64,000 nucleotides of DNA. Source: Perognathus longimembris pacificus (lineage: Eukaryota > Chordata > Mammalia > Rodentia > Heteromyidae). Below are positions 1-11,999 of the stretch, in pieces (position 1 is the stretch's first letter; each line of letters begins with the position of its first letter). A program made the position numbers and the translations under genes. Location: NCBI RefSeq assembly GCF_023159225.1, contig NC_063161.1, forward strand, positions 74,180,767 to 74,244,766, read 5' to 3'. The notes under the pieces are model-generated. The model was given only the letters and a program-made list of their open reading frames with translations, had not been told where the DNA came from and made no database searches.

Positions 1-635
1 AAGAACTAGAATACGTCTATGCCATTCTTAACAGGGAATCTCAACAACCCAGTTGCTTAATACAGAGGACTAAATATAATGACGTGTATCAACATGAACT
101 CCAAGATGTGAAAACAAGAGGTGCTTATTATGTCCTCTATGTAGTTTTTTATTTCTTTTTCTTTTTCTTTTTTCTTTCATCTCTCTTAATTTTCTGTACC
201 TTGTGTCTTGTATATAAGATTATTCAACCATGGGAAGGGAAAGGGAATCACAGAAACAGCAGATCAAGGGACAAACTAATGCAACAATGGCACTCACTTT
301 CCTCTTCTTAAAACTGTTGGAGAAAGTATAAAAGTATGCATTTGTATGTGTGATGTTTACATTTTTGTGCCACCTATACTTCTTCATGTAAAGATACAAA
401 AATCGTATTAGAGGAGCCAAATGCAGGTACCAAATGTTCAGCCCTGGTTGAGTTACCAAGATGCCAGTGTGATCCCAGATTCAGAGAGTTGGTGGGGGGC
501 AATCTGTCGGTACACTCAGTATTCTCCCAGACACCAGCAAGGTCTGGACAATTGTGGAGGGCTGCCATTCATTACTAGAGAACGACTTTTCCTTTTACTT
601 CTAATTTTTACAAAATTCAGGCATAGTCTGTTGAA
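1..635. other. Unique AT-rich sequence, no gene seen
   Basis: Low-complexity T-rich sequence with short open frames only. No splice-flanked exon or recognisable repeat was seen. It ends where antisense L1-like sequence begins. Confidence 0.5.
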
Positions 636-1530
636 GATAACTGCACTATTTTCCACTCCCATGGTAGCATGTAAGCATTCCCCATCTCATTTTTGCAGCA
701 TTTTATTTTTGCTTTTGATAATAGCAGATCTTACTGTGGTGGGGTGAGATAACCCTTTGTGGGTTTGATTAGCATTTCTCTGATTGCTAACCATGTTAGA
801 CTTTTTTTCACCTATTTGTTGGCTGTTTTTATTTCTCCTTTTGAAAAATTTTCTGTTCAGATTCTTTTCTGATTTTTAAATGGATTATTTGTTTTATGCT
901 GTTGGGTTTTGCTCATTTGGACTTTCTGGAATGTTAATCCCTTGTCAGATGAATAATTTGAAGATATTTACTTTCTTTCTGTAAGGTTTTTCTCTGCTCT
1001 GTTGATTGCTTCCTTTGTTGTGGAGAAGCTTCTTAGTTTGATTTAATCCCATTTGTCTATACTTTTGCTTTTGCTGCCTTTGGCAGTCTTATTACAAGGT
1101 CATTGCTTATATCAACATCTTGGAGTCTTTTCCCTATGTTTTCTTCTAGTCATTTCAAAGTTCCATTTAGGTCTTGTATCCACTTAAGGTGAGTGACAGG
1201 GGTATTTCAAACTTTATATCTATGGACATCAGTTTTCTCAACACCATTTATTGGGGAGTTTCTCCTTTCTACATGTGGGTGTTGGGAGCTTGATTTGTTT
1301 GAGTATCAGCTGGCTGCACATGCAGGAATTTATATTGGTAATTCTAGCCTGTTTGGTTTGTCTGTATGTTGGTTTTATGCTAATACCTTTTGTCTGAGAT
1401 AAGACATTGTGATGTCTACAATTTTGTTCTTTTGCCTTAAGACTTTGGCTGTTCAGGCTCTTTCATGCTTCCACATGAATTTTAAGATTGCCCTTGGTAT
1501 GTTGATGGGATTTGGATCAGTTTTCCAATA
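636..1530 (-). mobile_element. Ancient L1 fragment, antisense (ORF2 region)
   Basis: Read on the minus strand this matches the general course of mammalian L1 ORF2. On the plus strand one sees the familiar antisense wording for caps of old L1 copies: a stretch about a leading 'gattagcatttctctgattgc', then 'cttgtatccacttaaggtgag', then 'ccatttattggggag'. It is heavily mutated, with no long open frame on the minus strand, so it is a dead copy of an old (L1M-type) subfamily. The element resumes near 1905 after a secondary insertion. Family assignment is from memory of L1 consensus wording; the boundaries are approximate. Confidence 0.72.
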
Positions 1531-1904
1531 TTGTAACATTACCTGATATAATGAACTTATAAAGATGAAAGGTTTATTTTGGTTCGTAGTTCTGAAGTCT
1601 CAAGTATGTGATTGAATGGTCTTTGCACTCTGTCTCTGGCAAGGCAGCTCCATATTGTGGAGGCATGAAAAAAAAGCAAAAATCACCTCTTTAGCTAGGA
1701 AGACAGAAGGAAAAAAGGAAGAGCCATGGACTCCCACAGTCTCCTACAAGAACATACCCTAATGATCAAAGGTCCTGTCACTAGGCCCTTACATCCAAAT
1801 GATTCTACCATGTCCCCATAGCTTTGCTCTGGAACCAACCAACCCCTTGGCATACAAACCTTTGGGGCACCCTTCCCCAAATCACAGTAAACAGGGTGAG
1901 CATT
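1531..1904 (-). mobile_element. MaLR-like LTR inserted in the L1
   Basis: About 375 bp interrupts the antisense L1, whose wording breaks at 'ccaatattg' and resumes at 'aatgctgattcttccagtcc'. The insert starts with 'gaacttataaagatgaaagg' followed by 'tttattttggttc', which resembles the antisense 3' end of MaLR LTRs (MST/THE1/ORR1 group), and its length fits such an LTR. No clean target-site duplication could be fixed. It could also be another old LTR family. Confidence 0.42.
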
Positions 1905-2245
1905 TGAATAATGCTGATTCTTCCAGTCCATGCATGTGGGAGGTCCTGCCACTTTTTGGGTCTTCTTCAATTTCTTTCATCCATGTTTTAAATTGTTGTA
2001 CAGGTCTGTCACATCTTTGCTTAAATTTATTCTTTGGTATTTTATGCCATTTTGTGACATTTTATTTTATAGCTAATGTTAGATTGCTTTCTTTCTCAGC
2101 AAGCTCATTATAAAAATGCTAAGAGTTTTCTTATATTGATATTTGTGTGTATGTGTGTGTGTTGTCCAATTATGCTTAATTTGTTAGTTTGAACAATTCT
2201 TTTGATGGAGTCTAGTTTTTCTGTGTAAAACTTGAGACAGTCATA
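1905..2245 (-). mobile_element. Ancient L1 fragment, antisense, continuation
   Basis: Continues the L1 of 636-1530 further toward its 5' side: 'gattcttccagtccatgcat', then 'tttaaattgttgtacaggtc', then 'ttgatggagtctagttttt' are the antisense ORF2 phrases expected next in order. The collinear order on both sides of the insert shows a single L1 split by later insertion. Decayed, non-coding. Confidence 0.65.
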
Positions 2246-3879
2246 GCAAGAAATGCTAATTAAATTCTCCCTTTTCACAGGTTATATAACTGTGATGTTT
2301 GAGAACATTTTTTATTTTGAATCTTTTCTTCCCTCTCCTGTCATTACTATTTTGTAGAAAAGAGTTTATGTGTTTTATTTAAATGAATCCTTGCTTTTAA
2401 ATTTTTTCTTTTGTGACAATATTCTACATAGGCTGCTGGTTTGGGATTTGCAATCCTCCCATCTCAGTTTCCAGAGTACCTCGGTATACTTAGATAGGAA
2501 GTTTCTTGAAAGAGCTTGCCCTGGGAGAATGGTTGGAGCTGTGGAAGGAAGGGGGAGATAGGAGTGATGGTATAGCATACTACACAGTATCGAAGCCTGC
2601 TCAAGTTCCTCTGTGCCCAGGACATGATTTGGTTTCTAATGCTTGTTATCATTGTGCCTCTTTCCCTCATTTAGCCTGGGTTCTGGCAGAAGAGAAATCT
2701 GTTTTTGAAGCATGAGAGTTTTCCCCCCCTTTCCTCCTACCCTCAGCAACAATAAGTACTCTTGATGGCAGCTGCTGTATTAAGCCCAAGAGCTTAAAAG
2801 ATTAAAGAAACCACTAACAGCAGTCAGGAGGAAGTTTAAGGACCTATTTTCCTGAAGGTCTGCATTTTCATTCTGGTGGTTGAGTAGAAAATTGCAAACA
2901 GGTTGTGCTTAGCAGCTGGAGTGCTCTCCAACATCTGGGGAGACCCAGCCTTCTGACTTTAGTGTTCATTGCAAGGGTGACCAGCCTGGGTGGAAACTGC
3001 AGGCCTACATTAATACGTAATACCTTTGTATGTATAAGCCATTAGAGTTTCTTTTCGGTAAGTTTTCTTTTGTTTTGTTTAGAAAAGACCACCATTCCTG
3101 ACTTCTGTTCTTCCACTAGCTTTCCAGACAGATCAGGGAACTGAGAGCTCTGGCTGAGAGTCTTGAGAAGGTCTTACCTGTACCTCCTGATAACTTGATC
3201 CTAGAATCAACTGTGTTGGCCTTCAGTGAATGCCTACTATACCAGTTGTATTGGGGGGGGGAGTTTATTATTTTTAGATGGGAAAAGAGAAGCTTAGATG
3301 AGATTTGTTTTACTCAAAGTCACAAAAGCTGGTCAGCAGCCCACTGAGGTCTAGAGCCTTCACTTTTTAGGCTACTTAAGAAAATCAAATTATCCAACTT
3401 CAATCATTATTGGCAATGTGGTCTTAAGCCTGTACCAAGACAAGATTAATGTTGGTATCTAATGTTTTAGGATCGTCACAATGAATTTACTGTTTGGGTA
3501 AACCAACTGCATTAGAAGGATTGAGTGTAGGAATACACCCAGATGGCTGCCACAGCCAGGTAAAGCTCCCACATAGATCAGTTCCTAATTGTTGTAAGTA
3601 AATACATTTTGCATGTTGTTTACAAATTGCTTAGGCTGTCTTCATGAATAATGAGAGCTGTGCTAGAGGAAGCTGGAAATCAGGAGGAGCTGTTTTTCAA
3701 ATAGTATTTCATTGCTTTATTTTTTGCTGATGTTTTCTGGAGCCTCACGGGGTGTGTCTGTGTGGTGGAGAGTGATGGGGAGGGTGGGTCATCTTACACA
3801 CTTGCCAGAGCCAGCTCTTCTGCTGTCCTCCTAAGATTGTGTGACCATTTTGTGTTCTTTTGCAGGGTGTGTATGTGTA

Positions 3880-3880
<1 letters not shown>
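2246..3880. other. Unique sequence, no gene recognised
   Basis: Mixed-composition sequence with an 8-G run near 3247. Open frames are short and overlap on both strands, as expected by chance. No exon with convincing splice sites or repeat family was recognised. Confidence 0.45.

Positions 3881-3883
<3 letters not shown>

Positions 3884-3916
<33 letters not shown>
3884..3916. repeat. (GT)n microsatellite at a SINE tail
   Basis: Uninterrupted GT dinucleotides abut the 3' tail of the antisense composite SINE that follows. On the minus strand it is a (CA)n tract extending the SINE's A-rich end. Confidence 0.9.
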
Positions 3917-3917
<1 letters not shown>

Positions 3918-3921
3918 TTCC

Positions 3922-4232
3922 TGCCAGTCCTAGGGCTTAAATTAAGGGCCCCTGGGTCCTATTTCTGAGCTTTTGGACTCAAGATTAGTGCTCTGCAATG
4001 CCTAACATATGAAACTATAACCCCTCTGTACATCACTTTGACAATAAATAAGAAAAAAATAACAAAAAGATTAGTGCTCTGCCATTTGAGCCACAGCTCA
4101 AGCTTTTTGGTGGTTAGCTGGAGATGATACAGTGTCAGGAACTTTCCTATCCAGACTAGCTTTGACTCATGTTCCTCAGATCTCAGCCTCCTGAGTAGCT
4201 AGGATTTCAGGGGTGAGCCACCCTGCCAGGGT
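3922..4232 (-). mobile_element. Composite B1/ID-like SINE, antisense, interrupted
   Basis: On the plus strand the order is 'ccagtcctagggctt', a 'gctctgccatttgagccaca' ID-like half, then 'cctcagatctcagcctcctg' followed by 'agtagctaggatttcagg', the 7SL/B1-like half. That makes it a minus-strand composite SINE common in this window. It is split at 3996/4067 by a short L1 3' end with its own target duplication. Diverged, so not a young copy. Confidence 0.8.
3981..4082 (+). mobile_element. 70-bp L1 3' end with 16-bp target duplication
   Basis: The SINE word 'aagattagtgctctgc' occurs at 3981-3996 and again at 4067-4082. Between them, 3997-4066 reads 'cctctgtacatcactttgac' then 'aataaataag' and an A-rich tail. 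The same wording is the 3' terminus of the other L1 copies in this window (antisense at 25.0, 33.7 and 45.1 kb). It is therefore an extremely 5'-truncated L1 insertion of about 70 bp, sense orientation, carrying an AATAAA signal. Confidence 0.85.
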
Positions 4233-4240
4233 CCTTTGCA

Positions 4241-5408
4241 TTGTTAAGCTTCCTTACTCACCTTAGCTGAGTGTCTCCTATAAGGACCTGACACCCATAC
4301 CCACTGTGTGTGGGCATCTTCAGGGACTTCTTGGTTCCTAGTGGCACTTAAGGCCACCTCTTAAGATAAATATCTTCTTAGGTAAGGAACAAAGCACCTT
4401 CCCCTAAATGACTCCCTTGGAATGTGGGGGTCTGACATTCAAATATAAATCTCATCAAGCCCTGGCTGCTACCCACCTTTTCTCCTTCTCTGCATTCCAC
4501 CTTCAGACCACAGGAACTGTGCTGACCTCAAGGGCTTTCTGCACCCCTTCCCCATTCTTTCTGCCTTGGTATAGCTTTCAAACCTTTCCATTTGTTCCAA
4601 CTCATACTGTTAGAAATACAGCTTAACTCATAGCCAAGTATATGTAGTCACTCTTGGGCTTGGATATATCCACACTGAGCTGAAAGCATGTCAACATGTG
4701 CTGTCTTATCACAGGCAGTGCACCATTGTCATTCCTTTACAAGTCCACATAAACAGAGGAAAGGCTCCCAATCAGAACCCTTGGAGCCTGCCTCTGGGGT
4801 TCTGGTGAGGAGGGTTTCCAGCTGTTACTGTTGTGGTACCTAGGCATCTTGACAAGGACATGATAAAGATGAGGGCAGAAGGAAGGAGGGGTTAGGTACA
4901 GATTAGGGGACCAGCCCTCCTTGCTGGCTCTAGTTCCATGGCCACATATGTGTTTGCTGAGTGGTCTAAGCCTTTGTGCAGATGTCACCTGTTTGTGTGG
5001 CCAATAGCTACATGCTAGAGCGCATACTTTGACAGGTATGCTGTGGGCTGGAGTCAGCACACTGCATCCCGAATAGTCCTTCATCTGTCTGAAGTAGTCT
5101 ACACAAGTCAGTGTCTGAAACAATTCTGAAGAATGAAGCCCTTAAGCAAAAGCAAAAGCAGAAAGCATGGGAACTATGGATGAACTTAGTAAGCATCAGG
5201 TACTGGTATCTACCCTTTGACTCATTTGTTCAAACCATGCTTCACAGAACAGCTACCTGGTGCTGGCCATCTGTTACAGCAAGAGTGAGCATACTGTTGG
5301 TCCAGTAAGCCTCATCTTTCTTAGCTTAGCATGCTCCTTTCCTAGGCAACACTAGGACCATTTAGTAAGGACAGTAAATAGTCAGCTTCCACCCCCTTTA
5401 CCTTGAGA
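4241..5408. other. Unique sequence, no gene recognised
   Basis: No repeat family or credible exon was recognised. The frames of 128 codons or fewer on the minus strand near 4737-5123 lack any similarity I can name and have no surrounding gene signals. Confidence 0.45.
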
Positions 5409-5722
5409 TGTCACTCCTTTGAGGCAACAAGATCCTCTTAGAGTGACCTTCAGGTCTGGGCAGCTGCAGGACCCCTTATCTACTACTTGGGCAGCAGCCA
5501 TAAATCCTAGCCTGCCATAATGAAGCCCCTGGTCCACAAGTCCACACCAAGGTCTCTGCCCCCAAATCCTTGTAGGTTATATAGGTCACCACAGACAATA
5601 GCCAACATTTCTCCTTTCTTGTGAGAAGGTTTTGCCAGTCCCTTTACTGGCAATAAACCTTTTCTTTGTTCTTTGTACCTAGATGTCTGCATGGTTTTCT
5701 GGCAAAGTCTTATTTCCTAACA
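5409..5722 (+). mobile_element. Possible solitary LTR (tentative)
   Basis: The stretch begins TGTCACTCC and ends CCTAACA, carries a TATA-like 'gttatatagg' near 5576 and an AATAAA at about 5649-5655, with a T-rich end. That is the TATA/poly(A) spacing of a retroviral LTR. However, no flanking target duplication could be found and the family was not recognised, so it may be chance or a decayed LTR. Confidence 0.3.
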
Positions 5723-5814
5723 CATACCATAACCCACTGGACAAACCCATGCTGTTGTCTACTCTTGTATAATAAAAGCCTTTTTTGAAGAAAGCTATAT
5801 CTCTTTGTAATATA

Positions 5815-5852
5815 GATACATACATATGTATGTATATATATATATATTTTTA
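5815..5852. repeat. (TATG)/(TA) simple repeat
   Basis: Alternating 'tatgtatgtatatata' tract of about 35 bp. Low-complexity and able to melt easily. Confidence 0.85.
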
Positions 5853-5881
5853 CACATGTACATATTGTGTGTCTGGCTAAT

Positions 5882-5902
5882 CTTGCCCTGTAACAGGGCA
5901 AG
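5882..5902. repeat. Short perfect inverted repeat
   Basis: CTTGCCCTG, a TAA loop, then CAGGGCAAG: nine perfect base pairs, extending to twelve with one G-T wobble. It could form a hairpin. No transposon ends or gene were seen around it. Confidence 0.8.
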
Positions 5903-5909
5903 GTTGAGT

Positions 5910-7295
5910 AATTGTGATAGAGACCAATGTCCTGTAGAATCTAAAGTAGTTACTGTTGGGCTCTTTAAGGTTAGTTTGTGGCTCTCTGCTCTGAAAGGTC
6001 AATCAGTTCTTGCTTCTGTGGCCGCAAGAATTAAGCGGTGAGCTGTTGGGCTCTCGTATATACTGCTTTCCAGAGAACACACCCACCAGAGCCATATTTG
6101 GCACAGTTGGGTAATGAGGTGGAGCTGAAAACACAGCCTGGCACACTCATTTCCAAGGTCTCTACAAACCTTGTAGTGTTGAAAAGGCACAGAAGGTTAG
6201 AGACTTGGGCTGTAAAATCTAGTCACTGAGAGCCCCTCTCTCCTTTGGGAATTGATTCCTGTTACTTGCTTTGTGACTAGGAGGGTGTACTACATGAACA
6301 GTTCTCAATATTGCACCTGCATGTAAGCCACCTGTTCTTGTTGGACAGATGGTAGGTATCTCTTCCTCCCAGGTTCCTGATTTTATAGGTCTGGGAAGAG
6401 CCTGAGTAAGAACTTAGATTGTTAGCAAGGTGTTAGTTGTGCTGATGCTGCCGGTTCAGAGGTTATGCTTTGAGAACCATCGGGTTTTACCTTGTCTCAG
6501 GAGCACCTGGAAGAGCAGGCTTCATCTGCCCAATAATAGGCAAAGGGCGGGATAGGTTTAGGGAAGGAGAAGTGGGGAACACTTGCATGGATACCACAGG
6601 AAGTAGCATTAGGAGAGGACCCAAATCTCAGATGCTTCTTTGATATGCACCAGAGCCATCTTGTCCTAAATTTCAATTTCTCATAGTCTGTCTAGGTAAA
6701 GGAAACTCCTCACAGCTCTGGTAACATTCAGCTGTCCCCAGTTTTACCTAGTGCCCTGAAATTCCGGAGTGTGATTTGACCAGTCTTACAGTGTGGTTGA
6801 AGAAGAGAACCTGTTACGGCAGATCTAATCGTTGTCTACTCTGCCCTCCTCATCTACCCCGATCTGCACATTGGCTTTAAAAACTCTTGTATTGTCCTTT
6901 TTTTTTTCTTGAAATTACTATGTTCCTGGGCACAGAGAAGCCCTGAAGTTAAAGGAGTTATTGGGAACCTGTTTGTGGCATAGACTGCAAGTTTCTGACA
7001 GAATAAACTTACTTGGCTCAAAAATTCTCCAGGGAATTCTGTTTTCCTCACTTGATATAGTTCTTACAAACTGGGAATCAAAGAAGCTGTATGTAGCCTG
7101 GGAAATTTAAATATTTACACAGATGACCATCCAAACACAGCCTGTCAGGTCTCTACCATCCTGCTTTGGCCCTGCCCTGCCTTCTGGCTGTTCATTGTCA
7201 CTGTTCACTCTGCAGCCTACATTCACCCAGGATGGCTTTTCTTGGCTCAGAGGCCCAGGAGCCCAGGAGCCTAGGAGCCTGCCCTAGGGATTCTG
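5910..7295. other. Unique sequence, no gene recognised
   Basis: Includes a 10-T run near 6900. No recognisable exon, RNA gene or repeat family. Confidence 0.4.
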
Positions 7296-7299
7296 TCTC

Positions 7300-7525
7300 T
7301 TACTCATTTTTTAAACAGATTTTCATTGTATCCAGGGAGAGAGTCATTGTATTCACAGTTGCTCAGCTAGAATGCTCTCATTTGACCCAGGCCTCCAGCC
7401 TGACATTTTCCTGGTTATTTTGAAGATAGTGTCTCATGGACTTTTCTACCTAGGCTGGCTTGAAATTGAGATCTTCTTCAGCTGCCAGTCATAGCTACTC
7501 AGAAGTGAACCATCAGCCCCAGGCT
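7300..7525 (-). mobile_element. Decayed composite SINE, antisense
   Basis: The wording 'gtgtctcatggacttttcta' then 'cctaggctggcttgaaattg' and 'catagctactcagaagtgaa' followed by 'ccatcagcccc' is the antisense order of the composite SINE, with many substitutions. Boundaries are approximate. Confidence 0.55.
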
Positions 7526-10310
7526 GAATCTTACTTCTATCTTTTTCGTCATTATACTTCATACAAAATCATTTTGACAGGCTTCTAGTTCCCCAAGTCC
7601 ACAGTGACCTTCCCGAGAGCAGTATTTCTCTCAAGACCCCTGTACTGTGTCAGTCCTGCAGGGGGTGTGACCAGGACATATCTGCTTTCTTACAGCATGC
7701 TGCCAAGACCTATGACTTTCCAGTCTGAGCTATGTGGGAAGAAGATGTCATTTGTGGGGTGCTCTGTCTGTTTCTCCATATCCACTGTGCTATTAGTGAT
7801 GATTTCCATTTTGTCAGATTGCGTTTTCTCTTTTCAACTATAGTTCAAACAAAATAATTTTAGACAACATCCTGAGAACATTTGAAAACATGACATTTTA
7901 GGTCTGTTTTCCCCCTTTGCTTTAAAAAAGTATATACAGCTATAATTACTAATTGCTGCACTCTGAGTAGAGACAGATGATACATATGTTTGTGACAATT
8001 TTCCAGAGGGAGAGCTAAGTAACCAGGCTCATTTTTCCATAATGTGAACGTTATTCACAAACTATTACCATAATTGATGCGCCAAGCCACTGTAGGGTAA
8101 ATAATGGGTTGTGTGTGGGAAGCAAGCTAGTAGTCAATGAATACTAAAGAACAAAACCTCATTTTAAAGGAGAAACTGTAATTATAATCATTCTGAATTC
8201 ATCCTGCAAAACGGTTAAAATAACTTGGCTGCCATTTATCTGTGTCATTCTGTGTGTATATGGGGAGGAAGTATATGAGTCAGAAATACATATGCACATA
8301 CACATTTTATACAAAAGACATAAACAACCCCTCGTAATCTCCCATTTTCTCAAAGCATTTGCCTCAGACCCTAGGTGAATAGGAGAGGTGTTAACCAGAG
8401 AATGTGTATCAATGAGAAAGACTGCAATTTTAGCTGTTTTGTCTTTTGCTTTTGTAAGTGTGTTGTGCCTGCTGGAATCTCGTATCTCTTCCCTTGTCCA
8501 CAGCAGTTTCTGTGTTTCCTCCAGAGCTTCCTTTGCACAGGAAGCTTCTGTCATCTACCTCAGATGCTTCTTATTGCTTTGCAAGTGTAGTATATTGATC
8601 CACACTGTTGGGATTTGTTGTTTTGTAATAGGAGGTCAGAAGTCATTTCTTGTGTGTATCATTATTCTTCACAATAAGAGTGTCAAGTCATGTCAGGCTA
8701 ATGTGTATATGTGTGTGTTTGTGCACACACATGCTCTTCTTATCCTCTTCCTTCAGAATTGCTAACGTTGTCCATGTATGAGCTAGCTGGCTCAGTCTGT
8801 ATTGTTGCCTATATTGTTGCCTGTATTGTTGCCTGCCTCTTTCCTGTGTGTCAGATGGGACATGGTTTTTATGAAGCCTTTATTTTATGTTTAGTTTCCA
8901 GTGTTTACCAAAGTGCTCTAATGTGACTGGAAAGGATCAGGCCCTCGATTCCACTGGTGTGGAACTTTTGATGGAGTACCTACTAGGAAATCTATAGTAT
9001 AGAACTCCTCCGTCCTGGACCAGTTCTGATATCAGAGGGATAGGCACTGCCCTTGTCTCCTGAAATTTAGCAGTTTTAGTTCACAGATAGGGCAGTCTGT
9101 CATAGTTGAGATGCTTTTCTAGTTTAAAATAGGTCACAGTGTATGTTTTAGGAAGCTTTTAGTAAAGTCTCCTCAACGCTGGTCCTGCTCTTAGCTGTAA
9201 TCTTGGTATATTCTAGTGATTTTCTTTGAATAGATAAGCTGTTCTTCCTACACTGGACATCTTTGTCTCAACCTTTTATAGCAATGGCAGTACGGACAGT
9301 TTTCTGTATGGTCTCCTAGCTCAAAATCTCTGGCCCATAATATCAAACAGTCAGTTTACTCATTGAGTTTGTAAATTGGCCATATTTCTATAGCAGAGGG
9401 TTGAGTAAATAGAATGGCCCTTATCACATTGCTCATAGAGCCTGAGCTCGTGTTGTGAGACAACTGCAGCTCGTCCTCTCAAAAGAGAATTGTTGGTTTT
9501 ATCAGATTTTCTCTCCTTTAATCTTAAAGACTTGAGCCTTTCCAAGGGCTTTTTGTGAAGCGGAGAAAACAAAACAAAATCTAGCAAGCTCTACAACCTC
9601 AGGGACTTGTAAGTACCCGAGCCCACCTCTATATAGGCATGCATTTCAAGAACTGAAAATTATTTGCTACACACCAGCACACAGCAGGCATTCCCCTGTA
9701 TGCACTAGGGTAGCCTGTGCTTGTTTGTCAGGGGATTTAGATTATCCAGGAGTGGGTACTGTAGAAGGGCAAAAAGCCTTGGGGGACTGCCCAGAGACGG
9801 CTTTCCTTCACACAGAGTGGTGTGCTGTCCATTAAGACCACTCTCTCACCTGAAGAACCTCGGCTCAGCCTTTGGTCTGGCTCCCCCAGGACTGGAAAGT
9901 ACTTGGCTTCAAGCTGGTGCCTTTTGAGTCTGCATTTGGCAGCAGGCCCTGGCTTCCTTCCTGTTGGGCCCTGTGCCTTCTAGGAGCAGGGAGGAGGTCA
10001 GATGCAGATATGGCAGGCAGTTTCTGCCTCCTGCAGTGTTCACATGATGGGCATTCTCCATTCCCTACAGGTTTAAGGAAGAGCAGCACATTTATCATGG
10101 GGAGTAATGAGAAAAAGCACACCACTTTCTCATCCTCCTGAACAGCAGAATAGAGGATGAAATCCATACTCTTTTCTACTCAGCTGTATCTCTTTGTAGT
10201 TTGTGTTACAGGTCCAAGTCATTTCAAGCTTTCCTGTTAAGCTAAAGTTCTGAACCATTATATTTGCCCACTTTTTTCCTAGTTGGGTCAAGGGAAGCTG
10301 TGTAAAATGT
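7526..10310. other. Unique sequence, no gene recognised
   Basis: No repeat family was named. A 12-bp unit, 'tattgttgcctg', is loosely repeated three times at about 8800-8840, and a short TG-rich tract lies near 8702-8731. Confidence 0.4.
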
Positions 10311-10325
10311 TGTCTGCGGTAAGGA

Positions 10326-10358
10326 GTGTGTGTGTGTGCGCATGCGCGTGCGTGTATA
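10326..10358. repeat. Alternating purine-pyrimidine tract
   Basis: GT dinucleotides run into 'gcgcatgcgcgtgcgtgtat', an uninterrupted alternating purine-pyrimidine stretch with CG steps, of the kind that favours Z-DNA. Confidence 0.8.
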
Positions 10359-10359
10359 C

Positions 10360-11810
10360 ATGCACAGCTTGAGGATAAATGCTTGGTTGTTGGCACAAGG
10401 ATGTCCAATACTTGCAAAAGAGGGACCACTACACACCAAGGATGGGAAGTGCCTAAGGCTTTTGAACAGATAGACGGGTGAGATGGATGCTTTAGAAAGT
10501 TTCATAAGAGCTGAGAGGAGGGAAAAGCCTGGAATACCCACCAGGCCTCTCCAGCCTCTGTATTAGGTGCTCCCGTCCTCTGCCAGGGGAAAAGGGTGTG
10601 CTCTATGCTCAGCTGCAGTGGAAACAGGGCAGCTCCTCTCCCAGTTGTCCCTCTACCAGTGAATAGTCTGTTTAAAACAAAACAAAAAGGTGAGTGGGAA
10701 TTGGAGGGAGGAGGACTATGTACCAGGAAGTGAAATGAGTGCTGGGGAAGCCTGTCTTGATTGTGGTTTCAGAATCATTAGACTCAGTTGCTAGTTTGTT
10801 CTATCTCTGTGTGTGTATGTTTCTGGGAATGTCTAGCTTTCCAGAAACATGAAAAGTAAAATAGCAGTCAGACTTTAATTCTGGAGTGCACTGCTGTTGG
10901 GAAAAAAGCTGGCTTGCAATTCATGACCATAATGCCTTCCCTCACCAGGCCGTCTAACCAAACCCATCAGCTTGCTGTATCCTCTCAGACACTCCTCTGC
11001 CTCTCTCCTCAAGGCGTGCCAGGCTTTCAACTAGCCAGGCTCTGTCCTAGCAGGTGCAGTTTGGGAGTGAAAGTCTAAGAAGTATGTTTATGTAGTGTTG
11101 TGAGCAGCTCTAGACACCAGCAGAGGTTAAGAGGCTATGATGTAATTTAAGGTGACGATGCCTTTACCTTAGATCAGGCTCACTGGGAGCCTGGTACTAT
11201 GATTCTTGATTCATGCGCAGGTATTGCTTTTAACTCTCACAGGATCTTCATCTTAAGATATGTTTCTTTAATCTTACTTTAAAGATGGGAAATTGTGGTT
11301 GAGAGGGATCATGGTGACTGAAGTTATACCTGGCTTTGCCAGGGCTGTGCTGCACCTAAGTTCTGTATTAGGAGGTTTCACAGGTAACCACTGTCTCTGA
11401 TGCATTGTAACTTGTCCTGCAAAGCAGCCCCTCACCCTGTATTACTGGCCCATCTTCCTATTCAGTGGGCAACCAATCATCTGCCTCCTGACTGGAGCTT
11501 TGTTTACCTCTCTGTCATGCTCATGGGACATTTGGCAGGTATATCACTTAATACCTCTCCTCCTCCTTGTGACTCTATAAGATAGTCTGTATGCTCATAC
11601 TCATTCCCACTGCTCCACCATCACCATCTGCTTCCTGTCTGAAATGTGTCACACAGATCTCGTCCTACCATCCTCAGGGAGACTCTTACGTAGAGTCACT
11701 CACTCTCACATAAGGAGCCAGCTCACCCACAGAGCAGCTTCGAGACCTGGGCAGTCACTTTCCTCTCCAGACATCATCATTACTGTGGTGTCTGTTCAGT
11801 CAGTTCCAGC
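10360..11810. other. Unique sequence, no gene recognised
   Basis: No exon, RNA gene or named repeat found. Short AC/CAAA-rich bits only. Confidence 0.4.
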
Positions 11811-11811
11811 T

Positions 11812-11998
11812 GGTGAGATAGGTAGAACATGTCTCAGATGAGGAGATACAACGTGTCTCAGGTGAGGAGACAGAACATGCCACAGGTGAAGAGAGAGAGC
11901 ACATCATAGGTGAGGAGATAAAATGCATCACAGATGAGGAGATAAAACGTGTCACAGGTGAGGAGAGAGAACATATCACAAGTGAGAAGATAGAACAC
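11812..11998. repeat. 24-bp-period minisatellite, about 8 copies
   Basis: Units align as (g/a)tgaggagata(a/g)aacgtgtcacag with variants, for example at 11838, 11862, 11886, 11910, 11934 and 11958. The period is 24 bp with little indel. Units differ at several positions, so the array is not freshly expanded. Confidence 0.9.
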
Positions 11999-11999
11999 T

